DNA of 64,000 nt from Pseudomonas alcaliphila JAB1 (GCF_001941865.1 NZ_CP016162.1:2728001-2792000); one strand, 5' to 3'. Positions 8,868 through 17,602 are shown, counted from the stretch's first letter. Numbers and translations: made by a program. Notes: generated by a model not told the origin, from the letters alone.

Positions 8868-9332
8868 TCAGCTCTTGGCACGAGCCACGTCACGCATCGC
8901 TCTGACTTCATCGTGATTGCGCAGCACGCCCTGGTACTGACGCTCCACCATGCTGCGGATTTCTGGAGGCAGATTCTTGGTCAGCGCTTCGCTGTAGCGC
9001 TCCTTGGCCACGTCTTCGCCGCGCTCGGCTTCGTTGAGAATGGCCTCTTCGTCCTTGCCGGTGACCAGTGATTTCAGGTCGACCCAGCGGCGATGCAGGT
9101 CTGCCCCCACGCTGGTGCTGTCCTCTGGCTCGCCGCCCAATTCCAGGACGGTCCGTTGCAGTTCTTCCGCCGCTCCGGCGCATTGCCGCGAGCGTTGCGA
9201 GAAGAGTTGCTTCATGTCGGGGCGCTTGACGTCTTCGGCGCAGACCTTGAAGCCTGCCTCGCCGTCCTTGCAGGTTTCGATCAGCTTGTTGAGGGTGCGT
9301 ACCAGGTCTTTACGATCGTCGGTGAGATCCAT
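8868..9332 (-). CDS. PA2169-family four-helix-bundle protein (DUF2383)
   Basis: 154 residues with the full PA2169/DUF2383 pattern: an N-terminal helix LNKLIETCKDGEAGFK, the SQRSRQCAGAAEELQ helix, ELGGEPEDS turn, HRRWVDLKSLVTGKDEEAIL, and ERGEDVAKERYSEAL. Predicted ferritin-like bundle with conserved Glu residues; abundant in Pseudomonas stress regulons but without a proven activity. Preceded by a good ECF-like promoter. It is the first gene of a two-gene unit with its diverged copy. Confidence 0.85.
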   Translation of the reverse strand: MDLTDDRKDLVRTLNKLIETCKDGEAGFKVCAEDVKRPDMKQLFSQRSRQCAGAAEELQRTVLELGGEPEDSTSVGADLHRRWVDLKSLVTGKDEEAILNEAERGEDVAKERYSEALTKNLPPEIRSMVERQYQGVLRNHDEVRAMRDVARAKS

Positions 9333-9399
9333 GAGTTGTCTCCGGGCCGGCTAAACGGCCATTGCTGGGTGGTATGTCCCCTAGCGGGGCGTACATGGA

Positions 9400-9428
9400 T
9401 TCCGACGCTCAGGCTGCGCTGATCGTTC
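9400..9428 (-). promoter_or_regulatory. AlgU/ECF-like promoter for the DUF2383 pair
   Basis: Minus strand: GAACGA (9428-9423), 17-base spacer, TCGGAA (9405-9400). The -35 is extended as AATTTTCCCTGAAC, matching the extended motif seen across the window. The -10 is identical to that in front of glgE. Confidence 0.55.
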
Positions 9429-9461
9429 AGGGAAAATTCCAAGCGGCAGGCTGAGCCGGCT

Positions 9462-10013
9462 TCAGGTATGCACGCACCAGTTGACTGCCTCGGCCGGCAT
9501 GCCGAGGCAGTCTTCACGGTGAATCACACCGGCTGCCAGTGCCTCGGAGACGTTGAGAATGCGCGGTGCAGACATCAGGCATTCGAGTACGTTGAGGGGC
9601 GCTTCGGCGCCAGCGGTGCACTCAGCGACGATGCTGGCGTAAAGCTGCAGATCGTAGTCCAGGCTCATCGCGTATTCGGACATGCGCGCGTGATCCACGG
9701 CGCCGTTGACCGTCCAGTGAAAGGGATGAAACAGGAACTTGCTATGCGGGCAGGCCGTGCGTGTTTCGCCGGCAAGAAAGATGATGTTGCCCATGGATTC
9801 GACGGTGCCGAGGTTGTGCGTCTTCACGGGCACCGGCAGCGAGACGAGGAAGTTGTAGAGGGAGAAGCCGTAGCTGCACTCCCCGCCCATGGTGGCGATC
9901 TTCAGCACCAGCTCATCTGCGCCCTGATGGATGGCCTGGCTGCATTTGTCGATCAACTGACCGCAGGTGTAGGAGTTGATCGGTGCGGTGAAATGCACGA
10001 CGTGGGTTCTCAT
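9462..10013 (-). CDS. Orphan ClpP/SppA-fold serine protease-like protein
   Basis: 183 residues of the ClpP/crotonase fold. The candidate nucleophile is Ser in TVESMGNIIFLAG, aligned with the GxASMG box of ClpP, and the candidate His is in SKFLFHPFHW, aligned with the ClpP MIHQP box. An acidic partner is not obvious from one sequence. No Clp ATPase gene is nearby, so the protein may act alone or borrow a housekeeping unfoldase. ATG 10013 is preferred over the longer frame because GAGGAGACCGTC precedes it. Confidence 0.75.
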   Translation of the reverse strand: MRTHVVHFTAPINSYTCGQLIDKCSQAIHQGADELVLKIATMGGECSYGFSLYNFLVSLPVPVKTHNLGTVESMGNIIFLAGETRTACPHSKFLFHPFHWTVNGAVDHARMSEYAMSLDYDLQLYASIVAECTAGAEAPLNVLECLMSAPRILNVSEALAAGVIHREDCLGMPAEAVNWCVHT

Positions 10014-10058
10014 GACGGTCTCCTCTGCAATGAAATGCCTTTGCGCGGCCTTCTTTTG

Positions 10059-10087
10059 CAGTGAGTGAAAACGCACGGGAGGGTTTC
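10059..10087 (-). promoter_or_regulatory. AlgU/ECF-like promoter for the ClpP-like gene
   Basis: Minus strand: GAAACC (10087-10082), 17-base spacer, TCACTG (10064-10059), about 45 bases before the ATG. The -35 departs from GAACTT at one key position, so support is moderate. Confidence 0.35.
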
Positions 10088-10340
10088 AATTTTCTGCGCC
10101 TCGATGGCTGTGCTGATCATCACAAGCCCGGCAAAAAGCTTGAACGCAAGCCAGCCAGTGGAACTCTGTCTATTTCAGGGGAGCTTTGTCAGGGGCCGTT
10201 TCGTGACCTGGCAGGCGCAATTGCGCCAATCGAACGAGCATCTTGCTTCCCCAGGGCCGCCGCACCGTCTCCTCCTTCTCCTTGCGGCGGTTCCTTCTTT
10301 TCTGACTGGAGACGATCCTGGCCCGCTCTGGAGAGTGGCC

Positions 10341-10368
10341 GAACTCAGACACCATCAGGCAGTCACAA
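10341..10368 (+). promoter_or_regulatory. AlgU/ECF-like promoter upstream of the CopD/HemJ-like gene
   Basis: GAACTC (10341-10346), 16-base spacer, TCACAA (10363-10368), 62 bases before the ATG. It lies within the 417-base gap 10014-10430, which shows no convincing coding sequence apart from this promoter and the divergent one at 10059-10087. Confidence 0.45.
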
Positions 10369-10430
10369 CGTCGTGGCCTGCCCCACCAGGGCCACGTGCT
10401 CGCAACGAACGGACGCATGGGAGAGCATCG

Positions 10431-10844
10431 ATGCCACTGCTCAAACTGCTGCATTTCATGGCACTGATCTGCTGGTGTGGCGTGCTGCTGTACCTGCCCG
10501 CGATGATCGCTGCCGGCACGCGCAGCAGCGACGAGCTGTTCTATCGCGACCATGCTCACCTCACCCGCACCGTCTTCAACCTGATCGCCACGCCAGCCGC
10601 TCTGCTGGCCATTGGTTCGGGCACTGCGCTGTTTTTACGTGAGTCGATTTTCGACCCCTGGTTGATAATCAAGCTCACCACGGTCGCGGGGATGGTGCTC
10701 TGTCACGCCCTGTGCGGCGTGCTCATCCTGCGTATCGAACGTGCCGCCGAACCTGCGCTGCGCCGGGACTGCCTGTTGATCGCTTTGCTGCTGAGCGCCC
10801 TGATCGGCGCCACGCTGTGGCTGGTGCTGGCCAAACCCTTCTGA
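10431..10844 (+). CDS. CopD/HemJ-family (UPF0093-like) membrane protein
   Basis: 137 residues with four predicted membrane helices. The N-terminus KLLHFMALICWCGVLLYLPA resembles the HemJ/CopD pattern with a His in helix 1 and a Tyr-Leu-Pro exit, and WLIIKLTTVAGMVLCHALCG matches the third helix with its conserved Lys and His. Family members include the protoporphyrinogen oxidase HemJ and copper-uptake CopD. Its position before a haem-copper oxidase cluster suggests a haem or copper supply role (inference). The frame extends upstream to 10065, but ATG 10431 matches the family start. Confidence 0.65.
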   Translation: MPLLKLLHFMALICWCGVLLYLPAMIAAGTRSSDELFYRDHAHLTRTVFNLIATPAALLAIGSGTALFLRESIFDPWLIIKLTTVAGMVLCHALCGVLILRIERAAEPALRRDCLLIALLLSALIGATLWLVLAKPF

Positions 10845-10923
10845 TCATGGAGTATTCGAGAATATGCCCGGCCTGCCCCGCTCTCTCTACCGTCCAGTAG
10901 CTGGCAAGCCGGAGCCGATTGGT

Positions 10924-11382
10924 TCAGCGTGTATCGACGCCCACGCCGTGCTCGTACACCAGGCGCCCGCCCAGATAAGCAGCCAGGCCAATCAGCGCTG
11001 CGGTGAGCAGCGACAGATACAGGCCCCAGCGCTCCATGCCCTGCTCCGGCCCCGCGTAGCGCAGCAGCCAGTTCAGCGATGCCAGCGACAGCATCATCAC
11101 CGCGATGATGGCGTGGCACCAGGCGGTGATCTTGCGCCGGATGCTGCCAACCGTAAGCAGATCGACCAGCCCCGCCATGCTCGCCACCCAGCCACCGAAG
11201 GCGCCGACGCCCGCCAGCCAGAGACTGGCGCGTGCCCAGAACGGATCGGCCAGCAGCAGATAGGCGATATCGGTCGCCACCAGGCCCAGCAGCGCGGCTA
11301 CCGGAAAGTGGATCATCATCGGGTGCAGCGGATGCCCGGCGATGGCGGCGCGACTGACGATAACTTCCTTTATTTCGGCCAT
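10924..11382 (-). CDS. DUF2231 membrane protein
   Basis: 152 residues. The N-terminal HPLHPMMIHFPVAALLGLVATD is the DUF2231 signature with its conserved histidines, followed by three further hydrophobic helices. DUF2231 proteins often sit beside cytochrome oxidases or c-type cytochromes and may bind haem, but the function is unproven. SD GGGAGG precedes ATG 11382. It is divergent from coxB with only 54 bases between the starts, so the two promoters must overlap. Confidence 0.85.
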   Translation of the reverse strand: MAEIKEVIVSRAAIAGHPLHPMMIHFPVAALLGLVATDIAYLLLADPFWARASLWLAGVGAFGGWVASMAGLVDLLTVGSIRRKITAWCHAIIAVMMLSLASLNWLLRYAGPEQGMERWGLYLSLLTAALIGLAAYLGGRLVYEHGVGVDTR

Positions 11383-11436
11383 CCCGGCCTCCCTGTACAG
11401 GTGAATGATGAGGTGAAACGGGCGCGTCATTGGCTG

Positions 11437-12420
11437 ATGCCCTGTTTCAAGTTGACCACGCTGACGCTGGCAGTTCCGTTTCTCGTTGCCTGCGAGGGGC
11501 CGCAATCGGCGCTCGATCCGGCCGGGCCGATGGCGCGCGAGGTGGCAATGCTGTGGTGGGCAATGTGCGCCTTCGCCACCCTGGTGCTGATCGTGGTGAC
11601 GGCCCTGTGGGTGCATGCCATGCGCCGCAACAACCCACAGATGGACGCCGCACGGGCACGTCAGCTGACGCTGCGCTGGCTGGTCGGTGGCGGGCTGTTG
11701 TTGCCGACCTTGAGCGTGCTGCTCCTGTTGCTGTTCGGCATACCCATCGGCCATCGCATGCTGCCCTTGCCGCTGGCGGGCGAGCAGCCCATGCGTATCG
11801 AGGTGGTCGGCCATCAATGGTGGTGGGAGGTGCGCTACCCGGACAGCGGCGTGGTCACCGCCAATCAGCTGCATCTGCCGGTAGGCCGGCCGGTGGACCT
11901 CGACGTCAGTAGCGCCGACGTCATCCATTCCTTCTGGGTGCCTCGCCTGGGCGGCAAGATCGACATGATCCCCGGCCGGGACAATCGTATCCGCCTGCAG
12001 GCCGATCAGGCCGGCACCTTTCGTGGCCAGTGCTCGGAGTTCTGCGGCACCCAGCACACCCACATGATCCTCGATGTGCAGGCTCACGAGGAGGAAGACT
12101 TCGCCAGTTGGCTGCAGGCACGCCGCGAACAACAGGTCAGCGCCCTGCCCGGCCCGGCTGGCGACGTGTTCGCCGCGCGTTGCGGTCAGTGTCATCGCGT
12201 GGCGGGCGTCAGCGAAGGCAATCGCGCGCCGGATCTCAGCGATGTCGGCGCGCGATCGATGCTCGGCGCCGGCGTGCTGAGCAATGAACCGGGCGCGCTG
12301 TTGCGCTGGCTGCACGAGCACCAACGGCTCAAACCCGGCAACGCCATGCCGCTGCATGACGATCTCGACCCCGACCACCTCAGCACCATCGCCGACTGGC
12401 TGGAGACCCTGCGCCCGTGA
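11437..12420 (+). CDS. coxB: Cytochrome c oxidase subunit II with fused cytochrome c domain (caa3 type)
   Basis: 327 residues. A lipoprotein signal with lipobox LVAC (Cys19) starts the protein, followed by two membrane helices, the cupredoxin domain with GHQWWWEVRYP and HSFWVP, and the CuA ligands C199, C203, H207 and M210 in CSEFCGTQHTHM. A C-terminal cytochrome c domain has CGQCH (haem-binding cysteines 249 and 252). Electrons therefore probably arrive through an attached haem c, as in caa3 oxidases. I chose ATG 11437 for its signal peptide; no strong SD is visible. The stop overlaps the next start. Confidence 0.95.
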   Translation: MPCFKLTTLTLAVPFLVACEGPQSALDPAGPMAREVAMLWWAMCAFATLVLIVVTALWVHAMRRNNPQMDAARARQLTLRWLVGGGLLLPTLSVLLLLLFGIPIGHRMLPLPLAGEQPMRIEVVGHQWWWEVRYPDSGVVTANQLHLPVGRPVDLDVSSADVIHSFWVPRLGGKIDMIPGRDNRIRLQADQAGTFRGQCSEFCGTQHTHMILDVQAHEEEDFASWLQARREQQVSALPGPAGDVFAARCGQCHRVAGVSEGNRAPDLSDVGARSMLGAGVLSNEPGALLRWLHEHQRLKPGNAMPLHDDLDPDHLSTIADWLETLRP

Positions 12421-14948
12421 CTACGCCAAGCAACGAACAGGTTGCCGCCCAGGAACAACTGCACGATCAGTTCAACGACGTATGGGGTAACCCGCGCGGC
12501 TGGAAGTCGCTGACCATCGTCAATCACACCACCATCGGCATTCGCTTCATGCTCACCGGGCTCGGCTTCTTCCTGTTCGGTGGCCTGCTGGCAATGCTGG
12601 TGCGCACGCAGCTGGCGATACCCGGCTACGACTTTCTCGAGCCGGACGTTTACAACCAGGTCTTCACCATGCATGGCACGGTGATGATGTTTCTCTTCGC
12701 CGTACCGATGATGGAAGGCCTGGCGGTCTACCTGATTCCGAAGATGCTCGGCGCGCGCGACCTGGTATTCCCGCGTCTGTCGGCGCTGGGCTACTGGTGC
12801 TACCTGTTCGGTGGGTTGATCCTGTGCGCCAGTCTGCTGCTGGGTATCGCGCCCAAGGCCGGCTGGTTCATGTACACGCCGCTGTCCGGCGCCGTGCATA
12901 CGCCGGGGCCGAACTCGGATTTCTGGCTGATCGGCATCACCTTCGTGGAGATCTCGGCGGTGTCGGCCGGTGTCGAGCTGGTGGTGTCGATCCTGCGCAC
13001 CCGCGCCGAAGGCATGTCGCTGAACAAGATGCCGATCTATGCCTGGTACATCCTGGTGATGGCCATGATGATCGTGGTCGGCTTCCCGCCGCTGATCCTC
13101 GGCAGCATCCTGCTGGAGCTGGAACGCGCGGTTGGCCTGCCGTTCTTCGAGGTCGCGCGCGGCGGTGACCCGATTCTCTGGCAGCACCTGTTCTGGCTGT
13201 TCGGCCATCCCGAGGTGTACATCATCTTCCTGCCGGCGGCCGGCATCGTCTCGACCCTGCTACCGGTGTTCTGCCAGCGGCCGCTGGTGGGCTACCGCTG
13301 GGTGGTGCTGGCGATCCTCACCACCGGTTTCATCAGCTTCGGCCTGTGGGTGCACCACATGTTCACCGTGGGCATTCCGCAGCTGGCGCAGGCGTTCTTC
13401 TCCGCGGCGAGCATGCTGGTGGCGATACCGACCGGCATCCAGGTGTTCGCCTGGATCGCCACACTGTGGGTCGGCCGGCCGCTGTACCACGTACCGATGC
13501 TGTGGCTGGTGGGTTTTCTGGTGATCTTCGTCTGCGGCGGGCTGACCGGGGTGATGCTGGCGTTGGTGCCCTTCGACTGGCAGGTGCATGACACCCACTT
13601 CGTGGTGGCGCACATGCACTACGTGCTGGTGGGTGGCATGTTCTTCCCGCTGCTGGCCGGCATCTATTACTGGCTGCCGCATTTTTCCGGACGCATGCCG
13701 TCGGTACGCCTCGGCAAATGGGGCTTCTGGCTGGTGTTCATCGGCTTCAACCTGACCTTCCTGATCATGCACTGGACCGGCCTGATGGGCATGCCGCGGC
13801 GCATCTACACCTACCAGTCCGGCCTCGGCTGGGACCTGCCCAACCTGATCTCGTCGATCGGCAGTTTCATCATGGCCATCGGCATCGCCACGGTGCTGCT
13901 GGATATCGTCCTGCACTTTCGCTTCGGCCAGAAGGCCACGAAGAATCCCTGGAACGCGGACACCATGGAGTGGAGTACGCATCTGCCGCCCAGCCCCTAC
14001 AACTTCGTCAGCCTGGCGCCGGTGCGCACCCGCCATCCCCTGTGGGAGCTGCCCGACCTGGAGGAGTGCATCGACCGTGGAGAGTTCGCCCTGACCGTGA
14101 TCGACCATGGCCGGCGAGAAACCTGGGGTATCGAGCCGCTGACCGGCAAGGTGCGCGAGATCATCCACCTGCCGGGCAATAGCTGGTGGCCTTTCATCGC
14201 CTCGCTGTTCATCGCCTTCACCTGCCTGGGGCTGCTGAGCAAGTTCTACTGGGTAGCGCTGGTGGCCAGCATCGTCGCCGTGCTGGTGCTGCTGCGCTGG
14301 AGCTGGGAGAACGGCGCGCACCCGCTAGCGGCGCCGGATGCGCGAGTGCAACCTGGCGAGCCGCCGCTGCACTCACGCACCTGTGATGGCCCTGGCTTGT
14401 GGGGCATGGGCGTGACGCTGCTGGCCAACGGCGCCTTGTACCTGGCGCTGCTGTTCGGCTGGTTCTATCTGTGGACGGTCTCGCCGAACTGGCTGGTGCC
14501 GGACGATGCGGTCATCGATCAGCGCTTGCTGCTGGCCAGCGCCGTATTGCTGAGCATTGCCGTGTTGTGGCAGCGACCGGTATTGCGCCGTCTGCGTCAG
14601 GGCCAGGGTGAACCCGCTGCGTTGATCACCTGCTTTGTCGGGGCGGCGCTGCTGGGCGCGTTGCACACCGGGCTGCTGCTCTGGGCCCTGCTGGCTGGAG
14701 AGCTGGCGCCGCGCGCCACTGCGCATGATGCGGTGATCGTGGTGATGCTCGTCTACAGCCTCGCGCACGGGGCGCTGGCGACCATTCTCAGCGCGTTGCA
14801 GGCCCTGCGTGTGCATCATGGCTATGTATGCAAGCGCACGCCCTACGAGCCCTTGGTGGTCGAGCAATTCTGGCAATACAGCCTGGCCGTGATGTGGATT
14901 ACCTACTGCAGCGTGGTGCTGTTCCCGCCAACCTTCGGAGGTGTGTGA
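12417..14948 (+). CDS. ctaDE: Cytochrome c oxidase, fused subunits I and III
   Basis: 843 residues, against about 530 for subunit I alone. The N-terminal part is COX1: haem a ligand in FTMHGTVMM, CuB His and cross-linked Tyr in FGHPEVYI, CuB pair LWVHHMFTVG, and haem ligands in HDTHFVVAHMHYVLVGG. After about residue 540 comes a linker and then helices of subunit III type (GVTLLANGALYLALLFGWFYLW onwards). It reduces O2 to water and pumps protons. The start is GTG 12417, overlapping the coxB stop as GTGA, so translation is coupled. Confidence 0.93.
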   Translation: MTTPSNEQVAAQEQLHDQFNDVWGNPRGWKSLTIVNHTTIGIRFMLTGLGFFLFGGLLAMLVRTQLAIPGYDFLEPDVYNQVFTMHGTVMMFLFAVPMMEGLAVYLIPKMLGARDLVFPRLSALGYWCYLFGGLILCASLLLGIAPKAGWFMYTPLSGAVHTPGPNSDFWLIGITFVEISAVSAGVELVVSILRTRAEGMSLNKMPIYAWYILVMAMMIVVGFPPLILGSILLELERAVGLPFFEVARGGDPILWQHLFWLFGHPEVYIIFLPAAGIVSTLLPVFCQRPLVGYRWVVLAILTTGFISFGLWVHHMFTVGIPQLAQAFFSAASMLVAIPTGIQVFAWIATLWVGRPLYHVPMLWLVGFLVIFVCGGLTGVMLALVPFDWQVHDTHFVVAHMHYVLVGGMFFPLLAGIYYWLPHFSGRMPSVRLGKWGFWLVFIGFNLTFLIMHWTGLMGMPRRIYTYQSGLGWDLPNLISSIGSFIMAIGIATVLLDIVLHFRFGQKATKNPWNADTMEWSTHLPPSPYNFVSLAPVRTRHPLWELPDLEECIDRGEFALTVIDHGRRETWGIEPLTGKVREIIHLPGNSWWPFIASLFIAFTCLGLLSKFYWVALVASIVAVLVLLRWSWENGAHPLAAPDARVQPGEPPLHSRTCDGPGLWGMGVTLLANGALYLALLFGWFYLWTVSPNWLVPDDAVIDQRLLLASAVLLSIAVLWQRPVLRRLRQGQGEPAALITCFVGAALLGALHTGLLLWALLAGELAPRATAHDAVIVVMLVYSLAHGALATILSALQALRVHHGYVCKRTPYEPLVVEQFWQYSLAVMWITYCSVVLFPPTFGGV

Positions 14949-15301
14949 TGCAGCCGTTACGCTCCCCCTACAATCCGATCCACATCCCCCTCGGGCTGGT
15001 GCTCTGGAGTATCTGGTTCGTCGCGCTGTACGGCGGATTGTCGGTTGGCTGCGCACTGGCGCCGCCTGACCCTGCTCAGGGGCAATGGACCTGGCTGAAC
15101 GGCCTGCTCGCTCTGCTGAGTCTGCTCACCATGGCGGCCCTGCTGGGTTTGGCCCGGCGGTTTCAACGCGCCGCCAGGGACGAGCGTGAGGGCCAGCCCG
15201 CGCGCTTCGTAGCCCGCCTCGCTGCGGGCGTGAACCTGATCGGCGCCATTGCCACCGTTTTCGTCGCCCTGCCAACGCTGAGCCTGCCGCCATGCCTGTG
15301 A
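14948..15301 (+). CDS. Small membrane protein of the oxidase operon
   Basis: 117 residues with three predicted membrane helices (about 15-37, 50-70 and 92-115), overlapping the previous stop (TGATG) and the ctaG start by 10 bases. I do not recognise a family. By position it could be a small oxidase subunit (subunit IV-like) or an assembly protein. Confidence 0.7.
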   Translation: MQPLRSPYNPIHIPLGLVLWSIWFVALYGGLSVGCALAPPDPAQGQWTWLNGLLALLSLLTMAALLGLARRFQRAARDEREGQPARFVARLAAGVNLIGAIATVFVALPTLSLPPCL

Positions 15302-16113
15302 TCGTCCTCGCCCTCCTCCTTCTGCCTGGCACGGCCGCCGCCCATGGTCTGCTCGATGGCCATCTGCATCTGAACGAGCGCGTACCGCTGCTGCTTAGCG
15401 CTCTGCTGCTCGGCGCGGCCTGGCTGCTGTACATCCTGGGTTGCCGCAAGGTGCGCCCGCACGGGCGCGAAGCGTTGTGGATGCATCTGGCCATGGTCCT
15501 CACGGTACTCGCCGTATTCGGCCCCATCGATGACTGGGCAGAGACCAGCACCAGCCTGCACATGGTCCAGCACATGCTGTTCATGATCGTCATCGCGCCG
15601 CTCTGGGCGCTGGCTCGACCGTTGCCGCAATGGCGAGCGCAGCTCGGTGGTTGGATGGCGCCGGTGTCCAACGCCATTCTGCGCAGCGGCCGCTATCCGG
15701 TAGCCCTGGCCATGCTGCACGGCGCGATGATCTGGGTCTGGCACACACCCAGCCTGTACATGCTGGCGCTGGACAACACCTGGTGGCACGCCATTGAACA
15801 TGCCTGCTTCCTGTTCAGCGCCTGGCTGTTCTGGTGGTCGTGCTTGCGCGCCAATCCACGGCAGGTGCCACACGCACTGATGGCCATTCTCCTGACGCTG
15901 ATGCACACCGGCCTGCTCGGCGCCCTGCTCACCTTCGGCAACACGCCATTCTATGGCGAGTCCCGCGACCTGGCCGACCAGCAACTGGCTGGCTTGTTGA
16001 TGTGGGTGCCAGGCAGCCTGGTCTACCTCGCTGCTGCCGGCTGGATCAGCTGGCGTTGGTTGACACGGATCTGGCGTCGGCAGGCACGAGAAGGTGCGGA
16101 GAATTCCCTGTAG
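15292..16113 (+). CDS. ctaG: Cytochrome c oxidase assembly factor, caa3-type CtaG
   Basis: 273 residues, seven or so membrane helices after a cleavable-looking N-terminus (LLLLPGTAAAHG). Conserved histidines lie in HMVQHMLFM, GAMIWVWHTPSLY and WHAIEHACFL, the pattern of the caa3_CtaG family that delivers copper to the CuB site. It closes the coxB-ctaDE-orf-ctaG unit, in which every gene overlaps the next. Confidence 0.9.
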   Translation: MPVIVLALLLLPGTAAAHGLLDGHLHLNERVPLLLSALLLGAAWLLYILGCRKVRPHGREALWMHLAMVLTVLAVFGPIDDWAETSTSLHMVQHMLFMIVIAPLWALARPLPQWRAQLGGWMAPVSNAILRSGRYPVALAMLHGAMIWVWHTPSLYMLALDNTWWHAIEHACFLFSAWLFWWSCLRANPRQVPHALMAILLTLMHTGLLGALLTFGNTPFYGESRDLADQQLAGLLMWVPGSLVYLAAAGWISWRWLTRIWRRQAREGAENSL

Positions 16114-16457
16114 CGCAGATTTCAGGCGCGCCAACCTCTTGTACAACTTATATTCAGCTTTTCCGCTGATGGTCAGCGCTTCGCGGAAACCATGATGCAG
16201 ATTTGGTTCAGAGTATTTTTTCTGTCGGTGCGAAGCAGTTGGCTTATTCCCGGCCGCAAGGTGCTGTGCTCAAACAATAAAGTCTTGAGTGCGGAAACCG
16301 AGTCGCGAACATCTTCCTGCAATCAACTTTGCCAAGATCACTTTGTATAAGTCCGGTAGATGATGTCACTTTGAGTTTTCTTTTTACCAATCGTCCCAAG
16401 CGTTGGTATGCATTGAATACATGGTTATGTTTGATGAGTGCTATCAAGGAGAAGCTC
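16114..16457. other. 344-base gap, A/T-richer than its surroundings
   Basis: No gene is supported. TTTCCGC (16160-16166) pairs with GCGGAAA (16183-16189) and may form a weak hairpin after ctaG. The rest is A/T-rich, including long T runs near 16375-16390, and presumably holds the promoter for 16458-16775, which I could not pin down. It marks the start of a lower-GC stretch that runs to about 17.7 kb. Confidence 0.4.
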
Positions 16458-16775
16458 ATGAAACACGACCTGGAAAGTATCAGATCAGCGTTATCCATTT
16501 ACCAAGTTGAAATGACACCGAGACCGGACGGCAGCGTTGTGCTTACCGTTTCGCATGAAGAACGTCAGCTCGTTCGCGTTCTCGATGGAAGTTGTTCGAC
16601 GCAAGAATTCATTCGCCTGATTCATTTCGACATGGCTCTGAACGAAGATGCCGAGTCAGTCAATGAGGCGGTCAAATACTGCAGCACCACCCAATTACCC
16701 ACCTACTCGCGCGAGCCGCTTTTCCGCACGCGCTCCTCTCGCTTATGGGCCATGAGAAAGCTCGAAAAGAAATGA
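16458..16775 (+). CDS. Small hypothetical protein, possibly DUF3509-like
   Basis: 105 residues. The opening (DLESIRSALSIYQVEMTPRP then DGSVVLTV) resembles the short Pseudomonas DUF3509 family, whose members share a YxVxxxPRPDG core; I hold this assignment loosely. The C-terminus is basic (RTRSSRLWAMRKLEKK). SD AAGGAGAAGCTC supports ATG 16458 over the in-frame ATG at 16435. Base composition is lower in G/C than neighbouring genes. Confidence 0.55.
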   Translation: MKHDLESIRSALSIYQVEMTPRPDGSVVLTVSHEERQLVRVLDGSCSTQEFIRLIHFDMALNEDAESVNEAVKYCSTTQLPTYSREPLFRTRSSRLWAMRKLEKK

Positions 16776-16787
16776 GGAGATACGCCA

Positions 16788-17246
16788 GTGCTCAGACGCA
16801 ACGATTCAAGGACGGCTCGAAACAAGTCGGAAGATCTGTTGGGAAGAATCAGGCGGCATATGCCCTATCGGCACCAGTTGATGTACGAGTGGCCCTACAT
16901 GGCCGGCTCTACATGCCTGGTGGTGCTGCTGGTATGGCAGCCCTTTCAACCGTCTGCATTGGCGGTGATGCTGTCCCAGCCTCAACCGAAGGCCCAGACG
17001 ATGCAGCGCTCTTTGCAGGAGATCGACTCGAACTGCTATCAGGTTCACAGAGAAGATCTGAACGACCCGCACTGCGAAGACTGCAGCAAAGACACTGCCG
17101 CTACCGCGCGGCCTGACCCAGAGTTCGAGTTCAGCCGCTCTATTCTGACCTGCACAGACATACACCGTGACTCGCTGTACGACAGCGACACGGACAGACC
17201 CGACAACATGATGATCGAAGTGATCAAATCCAATCACTCCTTCTAG
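16788..17246 (+). CDS. Hypothetical protein with one membrane helix
   Basis: 152 residues from GTG 16788, preceded by GAGGAGATACGCCA and 12 bases after the previous stop, so the two are probably co-transcribed. A basic N-terminal 40 residues is followed by one hydrophobic segment (TCLVVLLVWQPFQPSALAV) and an acidic, Asp/Cys-containing tail (HCEDCSKD, then many Asp residues). I recognise no family. Confidence 0.5.
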   Translation: MLRRNDSRTARNKSEDLLGRIRRHMPYRHQLMYEWPYMAGSTCLVVLLVWQPFQPSALAVMLSQPQPKAQTMQRSLQEIDSNCYQVHREDLNDPHCEDCSKDTAATARPDPEFEFSRSILTCTDIHRDSLYDSDTDRPDNMMIEVIKSNHSF

Positions 17247-17377
17247 CCGCCCTTGAGGCACTCGGCTGGTATTTTCGGCCTTTATCCTACCTTCACTGTT
17301 TCCGGCATCCCGATTATCTGAGCGAATGATCGGGGTGGCTGTCGACATGCATGGACCTTATTGAAAGGAGGCATGTC

Positions 17378-17602
17378 ATGCCGGATTCAGTCATTTACTT
17401 TTCCATTACAATTGCCGCCCTCATCATTCTGCTACACCTGTGGGCGGTTATCAGTGTATTCCGTAGCGACAAGCATGTCGGGACGAAAACCCTTTGGGCT
17501 CTGCTTATCTGGATATTCCCGATTATCGGGCTGGTTATCTGGGGTATTGCCGGCCCGCGTGGCCATGGTGATGGGCCAACTTCTCCTGAGCACAGCAAAT
17601 GA
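17378..17602 (+). CDS. Small two-helix membrane protein, PLDc_N family (second copy)
   Basis: 74 residues, the paralogue of 1716-1940. It has the same plan: helix 1, the turn VFRSDKHVGTK, helix 2 ending GIAGPRG, and the identical tail SPEHSK. ATG 17378 is chosen over 17351 because of the strong site AAAGGAGGCATGTC. A T-rich stretch (TCTTTTTTT) follows the stop by 8-20 bases and could end transcription, though its stem is poor. Confidence 0.8.
   Translation: MPDSVIYFSITIAALIILLHLWAVISVFRSDKHVGTKTLWALLIWIFPIIGLVIWGIAGPRGHGDGPTSPEHSK

Noticed and set aside
10065..10430. N-terminal extension of the CopD/HemJ-like protein
   Set aside because: Non-homologous sequence before a family-typical N-terminus; it covers promoters of the divergent pair.
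10864..11436. N-terminal extension of coxB
   Set aside because: The frame is open but runs antisense to the DUF2231 gene; the lipoprotein signal begins at 11437.
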